From Rhynchopus euleeides (Eukaryota; Euglenozoa; Diplonemea; Diplonemida; Diplonemidae), in contig OY723254.1 in NCBI GenBank assembly GCA_963210315.1, positions 2,442,121-2,506,120 on the forward strand: a DNA stretch of 64,000 nt, written 5' to 3'. This document shows, piece by piece, positions 21,328-33,356 of this stretch (the first letter of the stretch is position 1; each line of letters starts with the position of its first letter). The translations under genes and the position numbers were made by a program. Under the pieces are notes generated by a model. It was not told the origin of the DNA and made no database searches. It saw only the letters and a list, made by a program, of their open reading frames with translations.

Positions 21328-24300
21328 ATGAAGCGTCAAGTGCGAGTCGCCCCTGCACAGGGGTTTGGGGAGGTTGAAGCCAGCGATGATGGCAGGCGCT
21401 CCGCAGCCCGGGCATGGACCGCAGAGTCGCGCGTTGACAAGAGACAGTGCACCCTCCTCGACGGGAAGCAGGTGATCAGGCTGCATGACGAGGACTACCG
21501 CATCACGGGGGACTACTTCACAGACATCAGCTTCAAGGAGCGTGAGTTTGTGGTGACAGAAGTATCGCTGCGTTCCCACCCCGACTCCGTTCTGCGCGAG
21601 AGTGGTATCATAAAGCAAACCGGGCGCTATGGCAGCTTCGGCCACCACGAGGTGACCTACGATGCGAAGCTCCGCCGGTGGGTGTACTCAAACAAAGCGA
21701 CCCTCCACAAGCTCGGTATCGACGGCGATTCGCTTATGCGCCGCAAAGACACGCCTCCCACGGGTGTTATTCGGATCGTTGGCGAGATCCATTTCCACAA
21801 ATTCCAGATGGGTGGTGCCAAGGCAGGGCAGGTGGTGCGGGGGCAGGGCGGGCTGAAGTTGGCGCGCCGCCCCTCCCTGGCTAGGAGGCGTAGTGTTCAG
21901 GAGGAGCCGCGGCAGGTGGATCACGATGGGTATGAGGAGCTGATGGACAGCGGTGACGAGCGCAATGCCAACGAAACAACTGCCCTGGGTGAGGCGGGTG
22001 ACGAGGACAACTCCTTCATGTCTGATCTGGAAGTCTCGAAGCACATCCGCCAGTACCTGAGCAGGGCGCTGCCTGCGTTGGTGACGCAGAGTGGGTTCAT
22101 GGTGCTGCACAGTGGGGTCGGCGCTGTGGCGCACCAACTTTCCAAGGGGATGGCGGTGTACGAAGCCCTCGATCCTGACGATGACGATGATGAAGACGAC
22201 GATGAAATCGAGCAGAACCACAAGCAGCATCCAGGCGCGTGTGTCTGCGTTGTTCCCACCTCCCAACGCCACAGCGTGAAGCAGCACTTCACGCACTGCG
22301 TGCTCCTGCGCAGGGATACAGACCTCACCCGCGGGCGCATCACGAACCACGAAGTGATTTCGTTTATCAATCGGCTGGTGGAGTCGCTCAGCGAGGGGCT
22401 GTCCTCCAACGAGGACAAGCAGGGCAAGAAGGGGTCCCGCAACACAGGGGGGATGAAGAAGCCGCCGCCACGTTCGCCTGTGCCGTGCTGTGCGCTGCTC
22501 ATTGGAGGGGATCCCACATTTGCCCCCATGGAGTTGATGCAGAGCGTCACACGCCGCGACCCTGTCATTGTCGTGCAGGGCAGCAAAGGCTACGCCGACA
22601 TGCTCTGCGACATCATCGACGCGGTGCAGGATTACAACCCCAACGCAGGACGTGATGACTTCCAGAAGTTCTTGAACACAGCAGACGCGCTGACTGAGCA
22701 GATCATCATGACATACGTGACAGGGAAGCTGATCGTGATTAAGAAGGGCACCAAGGTAGAGGAGTTCCAACGCCAAGTGCACAGCTGCCTCAGGGGAGAC
22801 GAAGCATTGAAGAAGGCATGGATGAAGTATGCACAGTGGTCGATCAACGTGGCGCAGCAGCAGAGTGTCTACACCATCTTCAACGGCATGATTCTGTTCC
22901 TGTCCATCTGTGCCACGCTCACGACTGTGGTGATGACCTTCACACGCCTGATGTGGCAGATCGAGGGACGCGCCTACCCGGAGGTGTGGAACCAGCGCGA
23001 TCCCACGGCCTCAGAGATGGGGCACTACAGCCTTTACTTCCTCCTGACGTGGGCCACCATCGGGTTCCCCATCCTGCTGGCACTGGTGCAGGCTGTGTAC
23101 AACAAGGTGAACCCCTCTTCCAAGTTGGTTGCCCTCCGTGTTGCCGCCGAAGATGTCCTCCGCCAGATCTACATGTACCGCACCAGGACCCTGGATTACA
23201 GTGCGGAGAAGTGCAAGGAGCACGACCCGAGCTCACCGGGTTATGTCACAGGCAGCGACGGACTGGTCTACAGCACCCGCGAGGAGTTGCTCGCCTTTAT
23301 GGTGAACCAGAATACAGACAAGCTGTCCAGAAGCCCCGTGGCGAATGTGGCGCTCAGCACGTATCTCGGCACGCTTCCCCCGAAGAACATCCGTGAATAC
23401 GACTCGGGTTTTCACGATCTGTCCCCTGATGAGTACATCGACATCAGGTTGCGCAAGAAGAGAAAGCAACTGCAGGAACAGTCAAGCAACTATCAGCTGC
23501 AGAGCAACATCGTGAATGTGTCGATTCATTGCTGCAGCGGGGTGGGGACATGCCTTGCGGCGATTGCAGCCAACGGCTACGGGTACCTGCACACGTGGAT
23601 TGCCCTGACCACTGCGATAGTGAACTGTCTCCAGAGGTATTCCGATTTCTCCAACCTCACGAAGATGCACGAGCAATACAACAAGACCGACAACAATCTG
23701 AGTAATGTGGAGATCTGGTTCGCCAAGCTTGGCGAATCAAAGGATGGCACGCAGAACCGCAACCAGCTTGTCAAGAAGACGGAGGAGCACATCAACGAGG
23801 AGGTGGAAACTTGGGCACGGTTGCTGCAGAGCGTCGCCGCCCGCATGAAAGGGTTGGACGATGGCAAGGACACGGGAAAAAAGCGCGAGCAGATGAAAGC
23901 AAAAGAGAAAAAGGAACAGGCGAAGATGAAGGAGATCGGTTTCGACGGCCTTTCGCAGGAGAACTTCAAACAAGCATTGGAGAACCCCCAGAGTGCACAG
24001 GCGAAGCAACTGTACCAGAGCCTTGCCAAGCTGAACGATGATTTGGGTGATCAGGTCAAAACCACCCCGAACAGCAAAACCGAAAAGAAGCCCCCTGTCA
24101 AGGCAAAGCCGCCCCCGTCTTCCGCACCTGCTGACCAGCCTGACAGTGGGCAGGCCGTCGATGAGAAGTCGAAGGACCTCCGAGAGGTGGGCATCCTCCT
24201 CCGCAGCCTCCCTTCCGTTCCAAAGAGGTTCGCGGAGGTTGCAAATGCGCACAACGTGTCCCTGGCTCTGGAAGAGTTGGTCGGGAGCAAGGAACGCCCC

Positions 24301-27300
24301 AGGGGGCTCAGCATCGCCAACGCACAGTGCGTGTCGCACCAGCGCCTGCTCAGCATGTTGTCGGATGTGCCTGCGCTCGGCAAGGTCCTTATGTCCATGA
24401 CGCAGCGGGAGTTCCTTGAGTGCATGAAAGGGCTTGTTCTCCACTACGTGCTGGAGCAGCTCTTCAGCCCGCCTGACAAGATCCGCGTGAGGGTGCGCGA
24501 CGTGACGCCCTCTGCTGCGTACTTGGAAGACTTTCTCAATGAAATGTACGTGATCCTCATCAAGACCCAGGGCATCGACCCCAAGAAGCCCGAGATGGTG
24601 CTCGCGCAGGTCAGGGATGAGGCCATTCGCGACAGCCTCACGAAGCTGCAGCAGGATCAGCTGAGCGCGCTGTTCAGCGGGGCCCAGGAGTTGTTGCAGT
24701 CAGCAGGAGCAGCGACCTCCTCACCCAGGCACCTCGGCACCGGGGGCTCCTCATCCAGGGACCTCAGCACCGGGCCTGCGATAATGCTGCAGTTGCTGGA
24801 GAATTGCTCCTGTCGCATTGCCGAGCTTGATGTCGAGAGCGTGATGGAGAATGTCGACGAGAGGCTCGCCCTGTGGCGAGAGTTGAAGGACCTCCCACGC
24901 TCAGCAGCGTGCACTCTGGAGACGATGAACCGAGGGGAGCTGCTCAACATCCTGCCGACAAGGTATGCGGTGACGTGTCTCAATCTCGAGGGTGGATATC
25001 TTGGTCCTCCGCGCACACGTTGGCTTCGGGGTGAAGGTTCTGCCAAGGAGGCCACGTCATCTCTTCCTTCCACAGGTTCCGGGCGCTGATGCAACACAGG
25101 AGTGTGTTCCAAATTGCAGCGGCTATCTCTGTGCTGCAGGCTGGCACCCCCGCTTCGCGTGTGTTCGAGTCACTGCTGTCTCGCCCACGCGAGACCCTTC
25201 CTGAACTCAGTGCGAGTCTCTTCGACGACCCGGCTGTGCGAGAGCGCTTCGTCATGGCATCGGAGCTCCTCACGCAGGATGTGATCAACCGCAAAACAAA
25301 GGGTGACCTGGTATGGCACTGCCGAGGGTCACTGTGACACCTTCCTCCTCTTCTCAGATCCGGATGCTGCGGCTGCACAAATCCTTCACGAATGAACTGT
25401 CGGACTTCGTGAATAGTTTGAGCGACGCTGCTCTCAAGAAGATCCTTTCTCACATCCAGGTATGCTCTGAATGGAACGTGGGTGACATGTCTCTCCTTGC
25501 GTACAGGCACTGTTCTCTAACGGGTACGCTGGTCGTGTGATGGACCGGCTGAACGATGAGCTGTCATTCTTCGACATCAAGGGGCTGCTCTCCATCGAAG
25601 AGCGCGAGAAGCTGGTCGGCAAGCTACGTGAGTTCCGCGACTTGCAGCCGAAGCTTGCTAAGATGAATAAGGCACAGCTGCTCTCGGCCATCGGGTACCC
25701 GCGACTGCAGGCGAAGTTGGGCAAGCTGAGCCACGAACAGCTGTCCGATCTGGTGTTCACCCTCACGTGGGTTTTGAAGATTGCTCGTCAACAGCGCTTG
25801 TGGAAGCGCCTGTGTGTCGCAATGGTTAACAGGACACGTGCGGACACCGTCACACAGCGGAGCTCTTGGGGACCTGTGTCAGACGAGGTGGTCGACCACA
25901 TGTTCACCTACGCGCGCGGCATGCGTACGAAGTATTCGGATGTGGACCCGTCACATGTCGAGTTCCTTGACATGGAGAAGTTCAAGAGGGACGAGAAGCC
26001 AACCCGCCTGCTGAGTTACGTGGGTGATTCACTACTGACATCAGCACTGCTGAACACACCACCGAAGGAGATTCTCGACGTATGTCATGCCTCTCTATAT
26101 GCTGTCTTTTCAATCCTTTGCCATTCAGATGCTGCGACTGATCCACAAGACCTTCGGCGACCCTCTTGTAAGTGATGTGTTCGAACTTGTCGGTAGCGGC
26201 ATCCGTTCCTCTGGGAACGAAAGCCAGCACGCGAAGTACGCTTCGCTGTTCCTCATCGGCCATGCCGGTTCTGAGGATACCGCCTTTGACGAACACAAGT
26301 TTTATCACGAACCACAACGGCGGCGCTACGGACTGCTGAAGGCAGTGCAGGCGGAGAGGGTGCGTCTGAAAGAAGTGCACGAGGTGCGTACGATGCCCTC
26401 TACGACACTGCAGAACTGCCTCCAAGCCAACGACGACCCTGACGTGGAAAAGGAGGTGCGTGGCCTCCTCAACGAGATGCACAGCGCGGGGTTGGACGCG
26501 GTTGAGGTGCAGGACATCGTCGCACGCATCCTCTCGGAGCTTGTCGTCTCCCTCCCTATGCGTGTATTCCGACTTGCATGTGACAAAATCGAGTCGTGCG
26601 ATGTGCGTGGTCTCCTGTCACAGCTCCCCGTGCGGTACCTCTCCGCGTCCCTGATATTCCTCTTGATGCACAGGGGTGAGATCGAGGTCGACCCCGACAC
26701 AGGTGCGGTCACCGAGACCAAAAAGCGAATCATCCAGGTTGTGCGGAAGATGCCCGACTTCACACAGACGTGCTCTGCACTACGGGATTTCTCAGAGGCG
26801 CAGTTGCAGGAGTTTGCAACTGTCGTGAGAAAGGTTCTCCTGCATTCCCCAGGCGGACAGTTCTTCTGCTCGTACTGCGAGGGGCTTCTTTCAGCGTGCA
26901 ACGGAGATGTGTCTGCTTTCGTGCAGAGGCAGCTCATTAACCTCGGTGTGACGATATTCAAGAATAAGATTCGCACCAGCATGGGACAGTGCACAGTGAA
27001 GCAGATGTTCTGCGATTGGGATGCAAACCGGTTTGTTGCACAAAAGCAGAACAAGGAGAAGCTGCAGCAATTCCTTGAGGATGATGACATGGGTCAGCTG
27101 TTCGACGCCATGAAGGTGGATCAAGTGGAGAACGTGTTTGCCCATCTGCGGCCGCTGGACAGTCAACACATCGACAGTGAAAATGACCCGCTGGGGGAGG
27201 AACACATCCAGGCCTTGCTGGGGGAGCTCACGAGGGACACGAATCCCGAGTACAGCGATGACGGTGGCGGCAACGAGCGGGAAGATGACGCGTTGATGAC

Positions 27301-27358
27301 GCTGCACGCTGCCTCCGACACGATGAGCAACATGTATAGCGACGATGCAGCGACTTGA
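21328..27358 (+). CDS. Large SLOG(LSDAT)-SLATT protein, 1,924 residues, 5 exons
   Basis: Exons: 21328-24962, 25076-25310, 25358-25459, 25507-26079, 26129-27358; 5,775 nt, joins in frame. Residues ~230-440 resemble the TRPM-channel N-terminal SLOG (LSDAT) domain: SGFMVLHSGVGAVAHQL at the usual nucleotide-loop position, THCVLLRRD, then PVPCCALLIGGDPTF and DPVIVVQGSKGYADML, which parallel the conserved TRPM blocks. An Asp/Glu run (~287-300) interrupts it. Residues ~490-625 have two membrane helices followed by RVAAEDVLRQIYMYRTRTLDY, the hallmark of SLATT two-TM modules. Residues ~720-790 form a second SLATT-like hydrophobic pair (TWIALTTAIVNCL, then RYSDFSNL). The remaining ~1,100 residues are helical, partly charged, with no domain I recognise and no TRP pore. 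SLOG domains are known or predicted to sense nucleotide-derived ligands, and SLATT modules are predicted membrane effectors in bacterial conflict systems. A ligand-gated membrane role is inference. Confidence 0.78.
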
Positions 27359-27793
27359 GGATTCTACGGCACTTTTTCTTGTGGATTCTTGTGGATTCCA
27401 CCCGCAGTGTCACGCACTCTGTGCCAGTCTCTTTCATTTCTCAAGTTCTGCCTCCTGCCTTGTTCTGTCTGGGGGGCTTCGGAGTGTTGCCCATGATACG
27501 GTGACAAGCTGGCCAGAGCGAAAACCCCCGTGTCAACTTTCTTCAGAGGAACTTCTGTTCCGCTGATCCCTGATCACCATGACCTAACCAAACTTTGCAG
27601 TGACTATCCCCCGGCTGCTGTCCTTTCCTTGGCTTGCGAAGTGCAATGAAGAAAGATGCCCCTTGATTCCATGGTTGCAACCCGATGCCCCACGTTGGAG
27701 TTGCGCAAGTGTCACAACCACCACTGGACAGGGTTACACAGGTGGGACTGACCACGGGACAATAATAATTTCGGAGAGCTCCCTGAGGCCAGA
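27359..27793. other. Intergenic region, no gene seen
   Basis: 435 bases between the SLOG-SLATT gene and the EF-hand gene. The presumed 3' UTR has a short direct repeat (CTTGTGGATT twice at ~27377-27398). Nothing else stands out. Confidence 0.5.
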
Positions 27794-28856
27794 ATGTCGA
27801 AGTTTCTGAAGAGTACCAGGCGGCCAGGGGTGCAAGAGGCGGCGAAGATCCGCACAACATTTGGGCACTTTGATGAAGACCACGACGGAGGGATCAACAA
27901 AGTGGAGTTCATGAAGATGATGAGTGCTATGGGCATCAAGTTGCCCCACGAAGAGTGCATGACCCTGTTTGAGGAGATGGACCTTGACAAGAGCGGCAAG
28001 ATCGAGATTGGCGAGTTTCTCGACCATTACTACACAATCCTGCAGCTGGCAGAGGTATGTCACCGAATCAACATAGTGGTCCGTGTGGGTCAGTGCAATT
28101 CCCCGAATACGACGACGGCCCGATGCACTTCCCTCCCGTCGGGTGCCAACAGGACGAAGAAGCCAAGGTGATGCAGGACCTCATAAACACCACGACTTTC
28201 ACGCGCTCCGAGATTGAGGCCATGCACGCCAACTTCAAGAGGATCAGCAGGGCACAGAATGACGACGGCCTCATCGACAAGCAGGAGTTCTGCCTGGTAT
28301 GCACACACCTGGAACGTTAGCCAACGGGGATTCCGCAGTTGTGCCAGGCTGTGTCAGTTCGGTTATGTGAGCAACTCATTTTTTTGCACTTCTGACCGAA
28401 GCCCCCCAACACACTTCCCTGCAGATGATGCTGAACGGGAATGTTGCCAGCTGGGATTCCTTCCTCCTGGACGGATTGTTTCGAATGTTCGACGTGGACA
28501 AAAGCGGTGGAATTACTTTCGAAGAGTTCGTGACAAGCCTGTCTGTGTACCACAACAAGGTCAACAAAGGGAGTGAAGAACGTGACAGATTGATGTTCCA
28601 GATTTACGACGTCGACGGCGACGGGTTGTTGTCAGAGGCAGATATCTCGAATGTGCTCACTGACTGCTTCAACTCAAATCACCTCTTTCTCGACAAGAAG
28701 TACGTGGACGAGCTTGTGCAAGCAACATTCGCCAAGACGGATGCTACGGTATGGCAACACGGGTTCACAGTTTCACACATCACTGATTCACACAAACAGG
28801 ACGGAAAGCTGACATTCGAGATGTACAAACAAGCCCTGTCACAGGAGAGTGGTTAG
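27794..28856 (+). CDS. Multi-EF-hand calcium-binding protein, 4 exons
   Basis: Exons: 27794-28054, 28153-28296, 28425-28748, 28800-28856; 786 nt, 261 residues, introns GTATGT, GTATGC and GTATGG. Canonical Ca2+ loops are DEDHDGGINKVE, DLDKSGKIEIGE and DVDKSGGITFEE. A fourth, DVDGDGLLSEAD, ends in Asp instead of Glu, and two degenerate loops lie near RAQNDDGLIDKQE and TDATDGKLTFE. The second half resembles calcineurin-B/CBL-like four-hand proteins, but with an extra N-terminal pair. The last intron is 51 bases and in frame, so it could be retained without a stop; splicing it restores a more EF-like loop, which is why I removed it. The N-terminus has no glycine for myristoylation. Likely a cytosolic Ca2+ sensor; its partner is unknown. 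Confidence 0.88.
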
Positions 28857-29607
28857 TCAACAGGTGCATTGCCATGCCCCTGTTTCTTCGGTGCCTGGCA
28901 ACCAGGGACCGTTCCGTCAGCACCCACACCACGCGCAAAAAGCCGGCGGCGAAAATGTATACAACAGGGAGGACTCAAAAGCTTCCTGCTCCTGCAGGGA
29001 CCAAGTCTCCCAATAGAGCGGGTGTCAAGCTTCACGACACAGGGGGTGAGCGACTGCGGGAGAAGACACAGGAGGGCACAGAATGCCGGAACAGCAAAAG
29101 AGGACTTGTGCGTGAAGCGGAACTGGAGAAAATATGAAGAGCCCACTGCCGGTCTAGTGCGTCATGTGGGAAAGAAGACAACGAAGTCGGGTTTGCAGAG
29201 CTTGTCAAAAACCTTGAATGCCGCAGGCCCGGAAATCCTTGATACTGGGAGGCGTAGTCGGCTTATGGCTGTCACCTCCTTGAACCCCAGCTCTTTCAGG
29301 AACACGAAAACGTCAGGCACCGCCTGTGCTCTTCGCGAAGGGCATACCCTTCCTCCTTGTTGATAATGCCTTCTTGATTTCCAGGAAGCCTTTTGGAGGT
29401 TGACTCGCTCTGACTCGCAGGCAATCTTCGTTGTACGTCCTGAACCACAAAGTTTGACATCTCCGATGACACGAGTAATCCCCTTCGCCCCTTGACTCGT
29501 CAGCCTGCTCCGACCGACCCCCACACCTCCTTGCCTGCGAGACACGCCCACCCAGCAGGAGCTTGACCATGCGGCTGTGCGCGTGGGCCTTCCGAACTGC
29601 CCTGTGG
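28857..29607. other. Region between the EF-hand gene and the minisatellite; possible decayed gene
   Basis: All three + frames and one - frame stay open for 60-170 codons, but none shows a domain. The most protein-like is a Lys/Arg-rich + frame at 28874-29137 (TTRKKPAAKMYTTGR) that stops at TGA 29135. This may be the start of a gene cut off by the repeat block, or chance. Confidence 0.3.
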
Positions 29608-32600
29608 ATCTGTGGGCAGTCAGATTCTTGAAAACCTGGAGCTGTGTGCATTCAGATTCCTGACAACCAGGAGCTGTGGGCATTCAGATTCCTGACAACC
29701 GGGGGCTGTGGGCATTCAGATTCCTGAAAACCTGGAGCTGTGTGCATTCAGATTCCTGACAACCAGGAGCTGTGGGCATTCAGATTCCTGACAACCAGGG
29801 GCTGTGGGCATTCAGATTCCTGAAAACCTGGAGCTGTGTGCATTCAGATTCCTGACAACCAGGAGCTGTGGGCATTCAGATTCCTGACAACCAGGGGCTG
29901 TGGGCATTCAGATTCCTGACAACCAGGGGCTGTGGGCATTCAGATTCCTGAAAACCTGGAGCTGTGTGCATTCAGATTCCTGACAACCAGGAGCTGTGTG
30001 CATTCAGATTCCTGACAACCAGGAGCTGTGGGCATTCAGATTCCTGACAACCAGGGGCTGTGGGCATTCAGATTCCTGACAACCAGGAGCTGTGGGCATT
30101 CAGATTCCTGACAACCAGGGGCTGTGGGCATTCAGATTCCTGAAAACCTGGAGCTGTGTGCATTCAGATTCCTGACAACCAGGAGCTGTGGGCATTCAGA
30201 TTCCTGACAACCAGGGGCTGTGTGCATTCAGATTCCTGACAACCAGGAGCTGTGTGCATTCAGATTCCTGACAACCAGGAGCTGTGGGCATTCAGATTCC
30301 TGACAACCAGGGGCTGTGGGCATTCAGATTCCTGACAACCAGGAGCTGTGGGCATTCAGATTCCTGACAACCAGGGGCTGTGGGCATTCAGATTCCTGAA
30401 AACCTGGAGCTGTGTGCATTCAGATTCCTGACAACCAGGAGCTGTGGGCATTCAGATTCCTGACAACCAGGGGCTGTGGGCATTCAGATTCCTGACAACC
30501 AGGGGCTGTGTGCATTCAGATTCCTGACAACCAGGAGCTGTGGGCATTCAGATTCCTGACAACCAGGGGCTGTGGGCATTCAGATTCCTGAAAACCTGGA
30601 GCTGTGTGCATTCAGATTCCTGACAACCAGGAGCTGTGGGCATTCAGATTCCTGACAACCAGGGGCTGTGGGCATTCAGATTCCTGACAACCAGGAGCTG
30701 TGGGCATTCAGATTCCTGACAACCAGGGGCTGTGGGCATTCAGATTCCTGAAAACCTGGAGCTGTGTGCATTCAGATTCCTGACAACCAGGAGCTGTGGG
30801 CATTCAGATTCCTGACAACCAGGGGCTGTGTGCATTCAGATTCCTGACAACCAGGAGCTGTGTGCATTCAGATTCCTGACAACCAGGAGCTGTGGGCATT
30901 CAGATTCCTGACAACCAGGGGCTGTGGGCATTCAGATTCCTGACAACCAGGAGCTGTGGGCATTCAGATTCCTGACAACCAGGGGCTGTGGGCATTCAGA
31001 TTCCTGAAAACCTGGAGCTGTGTGCATTCAGATTCCTGACAACCAGGAGCTGTGGGCATTCAGATTCCTGACAACCAGGGGCTGTGGGCATTCAGATTCC
31101 TGACAACCAGGAGCTGTGGGCATTCAGATTCCTGACAACCAGGGGCTGTGGGCATTCAGATTCCTGACAACCAGGGGCTGTGGGCATTCAGATTCCTGAC
31201 AACCAGGAGCTGTGGGCATTCAGATTCCTGACAACCAGGGGCTGTGGGCATTCAGATTCCTGAAAACCTGGAGCTGTGTGCATTCAGATTCCTGACAACC
31301 AGGAGCTGTGGGCATTCAGATTCCTGACAACCAGGGGCTGTGGGCATTCAGATTCCTGACAACCAGGGGCTGTGTGCATTCAGATTCCTGACAACCAGGA
31401 GCTGTGGGCATTCAGATTCCTGACAACCAGGGGCTGTGGGCATTCAGATTCCTGAAAACCTGGAGCTGTGTGCATTCAGATTCCTGACAACCAGGAGCTG
31501 TGGGCATTCAGATTCCTGACAACCAGGGGCTGTGGGCATTCAGATTCCTGACAACCAGGAGCTGTGGGCATTCAGATTCCTGACAACCAGGGGCTGTGGG
31601 CATTCAGATTCCTGAAAACCTGGAGCTGTGTGCATTCAGATTCCTGACAACCAGGAGCTGTGGGCATTCAGATTCCTGACAACCAGGGGCTGTGTGCATT
31701 CAGATTCCTGACAACCAGGAGCTGTGTGCATTCAGATTCCTGACAACCAGGAGCTGTGGGCATTCAGATTCCTGACAACCAGGGGCTGTGGGCATTCAGA
31801 TTCCTGACAACCAGGAGCTGTGGGCATTCAGATTCCTGACAACCAGGGGCTGTGGGCATTCAGATTCCTGAAAACCTGGAGCTGTGTGCATTCAGATTCC
31901 TGACAACCAGGAGCTGTGGGCATTCAGATTCCTGACAACCAGGGGCTGTGGGCATTCAGATTCCTGACAACCAGGAGCTGTGGGCATTCAGATTCCTGAC
32001 AACCAGGGGCTGTGGGCATTCAGATTCCTGAAAACCTGGAGCTGTGTGCATTCAGATTCCTGACAACCAGGAGCTGTGGGCATTCAGATTCCTGACAACC
32101 AGGGGCTGTGGGCATTCAGATTCCTGAAAACCTGGAGCTGTGTGCATTCAGATTCCTGACAACCAGGAGCTGTGGGCATTCAGATTCCTGACAACCAGGG
32201 GCTGTGTGCATTCAGATTCCTGACAACCAGGAGCTGTGGGCATTCAGATTCCTGACAACCAGGGGCTGTGGGCATTCAGATTCCTGAAAATTTTGCGCGT
32301 TTCCAGCCGTGGGCGTTTTCGATGGTCACCCCTTGGGAGGAGACTGGAGAGGACGCCCAGCCATTGTTGTTCGAACATGCCGAGTACACGGCTCTCTAGC
32401 CTCTGCAGCAGATGACCAACAACACGGGTGTCGATGGCTTCCGCCCTGCATGTCACCTTGCTTCTCGCCTCGACATGCAGCAGACACCCGTGAGCAGAGA
32501 AAGGAGTGTAGCAGTCCCCCGGTTCGCCCCCGGGTACCAAAAAAAAATTCAGATTCCTGAAAACCTGGAGCTGTGTGCATTCAGATTCCTGACAACCAGG

Positions 32601-33356
32601 AGCTGTGGGCATTCAGATTCCTGACAACCAGGGGCTGTGGGCATTCAGATTCCTGACAACCAGGAGCTGTGGGCATTCAGATTCCTGACAACCAGGGGCT
32701 GTGGGCATTCAGATTCCTGAAAACCTGGAGCTGTGTGCATTCAGATTCCTGACAACCAGGAGCTGTGGGCATTCAGATTCCTGACAACCAGGGGCTGTGT
32801 GCATTCAGATTCCTGACAACCAGGAGCTGTGGGCATTCAGATTCCTGAAAACCTGGAGCTGTGTGCATTCAGATTCCTGACAACCAGGAGCTGTGGGCAT
32901 TCAGATTCCTGACAACCAGGGGCTGTGGGCATTCAGATTCCTGACAACCAGGAGCTGTGGGCATTCAGATTCCTGACAACCAGGGGCTGTGGGCATTCAG
33001 ATTCCTGAAAACCTGGAGCTGTGTGCATTCAGATTCCTGACAACCAGGAGCTGTGTGCATTCAGATTCCTGACAACCAGGAGCTGTGTGCATTCAGATTC
33101 CTGACAACCAGGAGCTGTGGGCATTCAGATTCCTGACAACCAGGAGCTGTGTGCATTCAGATTCCTGACAACCAGGAGCTGTGTGCATTCAGATTCCTGA
33201 CAACCAGGAGCTGTGGGCATTCAGATTCCTGACAACCAGGGGCTGTGGGCATTCAGATTCCTGAAAACCTGGAGCTGTGTGCATTCAGATTCCTGACAAC
33301 CAGGAGCTGTGGGCATTCAGATTCCTGACAACCAGGGGCTGTGGGCATTCAGATTC
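29608..33356 (+). repeat. 32-bp minisatellite, about 109 units, with higher-order pattern
   Basis: The unit core CATTCAGATTCC is constant; the other 20 bases come in a few types. Type A is TGACAACCAGGAGCTGTGGG, type B has GGGG in place of GGAG, type C is TGAAAACCTGGAGCTGTGTG, and a and b are versions of A and B ending in GTG. The types follow a non-random order such as C-A-B, and the block C-A-b-a-A-B-A-B recurs at least three times (from ~30145, ~30755 and ~31620). The array is interrupted once by the insert at 32291-32547. At 33356/33357 it joins the 8-bp array with no spacer (AGATTC, then GCAAACCC). Confidence 0.95.
32291..32547 (+). mobile_element. 257-bp poly-A-tailed retroposed insert with 16-bp target duplication
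   Basis: A unique sequence sits inside the minisatellite, ends in A9 (32539-32547), and is flanked by identical 16-mers TTCAGATTCCTGAAAA at 32275-32290 and 32548-32563. The repeat phase steps back by those 16 bases after the insert, as expected for a target-site duplication. Poly-A plus a TSD of this size is the signature of LINE-type target-primed reverse transcription, so this looks like a SINE or processed RNA copy. A short T-arm-like hairpin (CCCGG, loop TTCGCCC, CCGGG) lies just before the tail at ~32518-32536. The source RNA is not recognised. Confidence 0.65.

Noticed and set aside
29608..33356. CRISPR-like reading of the 32-bp repeats
   Set aside because: Units are head-to-tail with no unique spacers, and the genome is eukaryotic.
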